Positions 61,249-64,000 of a stretch of DNA of 64,000 bases are shown piece by piece. Source of the DNA: Bdellovibrio bacteriovorus W (GTDB lineage Bacteria > Bdellovibrionota > Bdellovibrionia > Bdellovibrionales > Bdellovibrionaceae); the NCBI GenBank assembly GCA_000525675.1, contig CP002190.1, positions 744,001 through 808,000 on the forward strand, in the 5' to 3' direction. Under the pieces are notes generated by a model, which was not told where the DNA came from, searched no databases, and was given only the letters and a program-made list of their open reading frames with translations. Numbering within the stretch: the first letter of the stretch is position 1; every line of letters begins with the position of its first letter. Position numbers and translations under genes: made by a program.

Positions 61249-64000
61249 TTAGAGATCAACTTCTTTTTTCTTAGATTCCAATGGAGAAAGCATCAAGTAC
61301 AGCGCAGGGACCACAAACAACGTTAGAATAGTTGAAACAATGGTTCCACCAATGATTGATAAACCCATTGGGATACGAGTCTCTGCGCCCATGCCGCCAC
61401 CTAAAACTAATGGAGCTGCCGCAGCGACTGTTGCCACAGAAGTCATAAGAATAGGGCGTAAGCGAACGGGGCAGGCCTCTTTCAACGCTTGGGTAATGTC
61501 GGTGACACCTTTTTTGCGAACTTGATTTGTGAACTCCACCAATAAAATAGAATTCTTCTTAGAAATACCCATCAAAACAATCAATCCAATGAAACTAAAT
61601 AGATTCAACGAAATATCAAACATCCACAAAGCAACCAAAGCTCCAGAAACACTAAACGGAAGTGCGACAAGAACAGAGATCGGGTGGATGAAGGAGTTAA
61701 ACTGAATCGCTAAGATCATATACGCAACTAGAATACCTACCAATAAAGCCGAGTAGAGACTTTTGAACGAATCGGCAAAACCTGCTGAGGCTCCCTCAAG
61801 TGCAAAAGAATATCCCGTCGGTAAAATTTCTTTAGCTATGGCTCCGGCGCGATCTAAAACAATGGCTTGAGATTGGCCGGCGGCCAAGTTACCAAAAACG
61901 GAAATCGCTCTTTGACGATTCACGCGGGAAATCCCTTGGATGGCATTGTCCTCTTTGATATTCACGATCTCAGAAAGCGGGATCAGGTTCCCAAAATTAT
62001 TGCGCACATAAAGACGTTTGAAGTCCTTTGCCGAGCGAATTTGATTTTCTTTGATCTTAAAGCGTATGTCATAGCGGCGCCCATCGGCAGTGTAGCGGCC
62101 TTGGCGAAGACCCCCTACGCCAGCAGCTAGAACTTGACCCACGTCCTCAACAGAAACACCCCTGTCCGCCATGGCTTGACGATTTGGAGTGAGTACGAGT
62201 TCAGGGATTCCAGTTCTAAAATCAGTATCAAGATCGACAGCTAGATTTTCTTCTTCAAGGCGCTTCATAAGTTCTTCGGATTTTTCTAAAAGAACTTTTA
62301 AGTCAGGTCCCCGTAAGTTCACAGCTAGGGGATTTTGACGACCCGAAGAAAGATTGCGTGAGGAGATGTCACGCATTGTAACGCGAATTCCCTTAACGGC
62401 TTTGAATTCTTCGCGCAAGTCAGCCATGACTTGAGTGTGAGTTTTCTCTCTCTTAGATCGATCTACTAGTGTGACAGGCATGAAAACCTGATTCACGTTA
62501 GAGCCTCCACCGCCGCCCCCCACAGAGACGAAGAAGCCTAGAATATCTTTGTTCTTAGCAAGAATCGCTTCCAGTTCAGCAGCTCTATTGCTGGTGATCT
62601 CTAAAGATGTGCCTGGGGGAGTTTGCGCACTTAAGATTATTAAATTTTGGTCCTGTGCCGGGACGAATTCTTGGCGAACTTTTGCGATAAGTAATAAAGA
62701 AACGCCAAAGAAAACTAACGAAGAAAGCACGATGAGATATTTCCATCTCAGTGTTTTTAGTAAAACCCATTGATAGGCATGGGCAAGTTTTTCAAAGGTT
62801 TCATCTAAGAATCTTTCTAAACGAGAGATCTCGGGTTCACTGCTGAGGAAGGCCGCCGCTCGCATCGGAGTGATTGTTACGGCTTCTAAAAGAGACAGCA
62901 TTACCGCCGCACTCATAGTCACACCAAATTGGAAAAAGAATTTTCCGATGATGCCATCCATGAAGATAACCGGTAAGAAGACGGCCACAACGGCTAGAGT
63001 TGCAGCAACAGCCGCCGGTAAAACCTCTTTGGCTCCATCGGAGGCAGCTTTAGCTGAGCCCTTCCCCATGCGATAGTGGCGCACGATATTTTCCAAGAGC
63101 ATAATTGCATCATCGACAACAATCGAAATTGAAAGAGTCAGTGCCAAAAGTGTAAAAAGATTTAGAGAGAAACCAGAGAAGTAAAGTATCGTGAACGTGC
63201 CCACGATAGAGGTAGGGATCGAGAAAAGAATGTTAACGGCTGCCTGAATGCTTCCTAAGAAAAGAAAACACACAAGAATGGTAATAAGAGCCGCTACCCA
63301 AAGTTTCTCAATGGTCAAACCGACGGTAGCTTCTGTGGAGCGTGTGTAGTCGACGTTCACGCGATAGTCGAAGCCCTCGGGGAATCTATCTTTGAGCTCA
63401 GCCATCTTATTAAGAACAGTGTTGGCAACGACGACCTCATTGGTTCCGCGTTGTTTGCGAATCATCATCGCGACAGCTTGTTGGCCATCGACACGAGCCA
63501 CGCGGCGAATATCAGAAAGGCCGTCTTCTACAGTTGCAACATCGCGGATATAGATTTCACGGTCGTGAATTCGTTGGCCTCCACGGCGTAAGATTTGAAT
63601 ATTTTTAACTTCATCAACACTTGTGGCCTCACCCAACCAGCGCACACGAAGCTCGCGACCTTTTTCGGTAAATTGACCTGCGGCACTTTCTAAGTGTTGA
63701 GTGTTAATTGCGCTGACGACGTCACTGATTGTGAGATAGTGATCTTCTAGTTTTTTAGTATCCACCCAAATGCGAAGATTGCGTTGGCTGAATCCCGCAA
63801 TACTCACTTCACCGACATCAGGGAGGAAACGCAGTTGATCCAAAAGATAATTCTCTGTCCAATTCAGCATCTCGCGAAGAGGGGCTTTGCCGTAAACAGA
63901 GATAATGATGATGGGATCTTCTTCGGGATTTTGCTTACGAATTGTTGGAGGGTCCACTCCAGGAGGCATGCGCATACGACCAAGGGCTGTTTGCACCTCT
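61249..64000 (-). CDS. RND-family efflux pump inner-membrane subunit (AcrB/HAE1 type), partial
   Basis: The frame is open to the right edge, so the first ~100 residues are outside the window; about 917 codons are visible. AcrB-type features: LEAVTITPMRAAAFL, TLALTLSISIVVDDAIMLLENI with the proton-relay aspartates, VRQEFVPAQDQNLI at the start of the second half, GYSFALEGA, and the end LMGISKKNSILLVEFTNQVR and ETRIPMGLSIIGGTIVSTIL. Twelve membrane helices expected in total. It exports drugs or envelope substrates with a periplasmic adaptor and an outer-membrane channel, not visible here. The C-terminus is complete (KKKEVDL). Confidence 0.92.
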   Translation of the reverse strand, partial: EVQTALGRMRMPPGVDPPTIRKQNPEEDPIIIISVYGKAPLREMLNWTENYLLDQLRFLPDVGEVSIAGFSQRNLRIWVDTKKLEDHYLTISDVVSAINTQHLESAAGQFTEKGRELRVRWLGEATSVDEVKNIQILRRGGQRIHDREIYIRDVATVEDGLSDIRRVARVDGQQAVAMMIRKQRGTNEVVVANTVLNKMAELKDRFPEGFDYRVNVDYTRSTEATVGLTIEKLWVAALITILVCFLFLGSIQAAVNILFSIPTSIVGTFTILYFSGFSLNLFTLLALTLSISIVVDDAIMLLENIVRHYRMGKGSAKAASDGAKEVLPAAVAATLAVVAVFLPVIFMDGIIGKFFFQFGVTMSAAVMLSLLEAVTITPMRAAAFLSSEPEISRLERFLDETFEKLAHAYQWVLLKTLRWKYLIVLSSLVFFGVSLLLIAKVRQEFVPAQDQNLIILSAQTPPGTSLEITSNRAAELEAILAKNKDILGFFVSVGGGGGGSNVNQVFMPVTLVDRSKREKTHTQVMADLREEFKAVKGIRVTMRDISSRNLSSGRQNPLAVNLRGPDLKVLLEKSEELMKRLEEENLAVDLDTDFRTGIPELVLTPNRQAMADRGVSVEDVGQVLAAGVGGLRQGRYTADGRRYDIRFKIKENQIRSAKDFKRLYVRNNFGNLIPLSEIVNIKEDNAIQGISRVNRQRAISVFGNLAAGQSQAIVLDRAGAIAKEILPTGYSFALEGASAGFADSFKSLYSALLVGILVAYMILAIQFNSFIHPISVLVALPFSVSGALVALWMFDISLNLFSFIGLIVLMGISKKNSILLVEFTNQVRKKGVTDITQALKEACPVRLRPILMTSVATVAAAAPLVLGGGMGAETRIPMGLSIIGGTIVSTILTLFVVPALYLMLSPLESKKKEVDL

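Overview
The window looks like chromosome from a Bdellovibrio-type predatory bacterium (Bdellovibrionota). This is inferred from gene content, since no rRNA or tRNA is present. The signs are many secreted proteins and peptidoglycan enzymes (Slt- and MltD-type lytic transglycosylases, a YkuD L,D-transpeptidase, an NlpC/P60/CHAP-like hydrolase), FliL, paired M16 peptidases, and a free-standing c-di-GMP-I riboswitch RNA with its own terminator. That RNA resembles merRNA, described from B. bacteriovorus attack-phase cells. Base composition is moderately AT-rich.

Region 1 (1-9.4 kb) is accessory. A giant surface-type protein (Ig-like repeats, then delta-60 propeller-like repeats) enters from the left edge and is broken by a one-base frameshift near 1010. 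Next comes an array of displaced RHS C-terminal cassettes. Four copies of the RHS core 3' end, two good and two decayed, are each associated with a different tip and/or immunity-type gene: a putative toxin with a DUF1871-like partner, an L,D-transpeptidase/DUF2778-like tip with a periplasmic partner, an orphan DUF6188-like gene, and a tip remnant overlapping an immunity-like gene.

Region 2 (9.4-34.5 kb) is mostly core genome. It holds secreted proteins, asnS, threonine dehydratase, msrA, a degenerate HyuAB-like pair, and the rightward run hisC-cmk-rpsA-sppA-HIT-rhomboid. After these come an L,D-transpeptidase, fliL behind a sigma28-like promoter, an active/inactive M16 pair, a lipoprotein ending in a formylglycine-enzyme-like domain, and a LysR regulator.

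Region 3 (34.5-52.6 kb) carries ppsR, an nrdR-nusB operon, rsmB, lgt and hisS. It also has a DUF3299/DUF2796/ABC/FtsX group resembling zinc-linked Zrg clusters, a FecR protein / outer-membrane barrel / adenylate cyclase operon whose barrel is frameshifted, and greB.

Region 4 (52.6-64 kb) carries a GT2-like protein, two lytic transglycosylases, a YkuD/transglycosylase-like hybrid, the c-di-GMP riboswitch RNA, an Mrp ATPase lacking its CXXC, small secreted or anchored proteins, and an AcrB-type RND pump running off the right edge.

Two families of intergenic palindromes recur. Family A (about 125 bp, five copies) sits directly after stop codons. Family B (five sites) has long near-perfect arms that differ at every locus; four of the five share a conserved core inside those arms.
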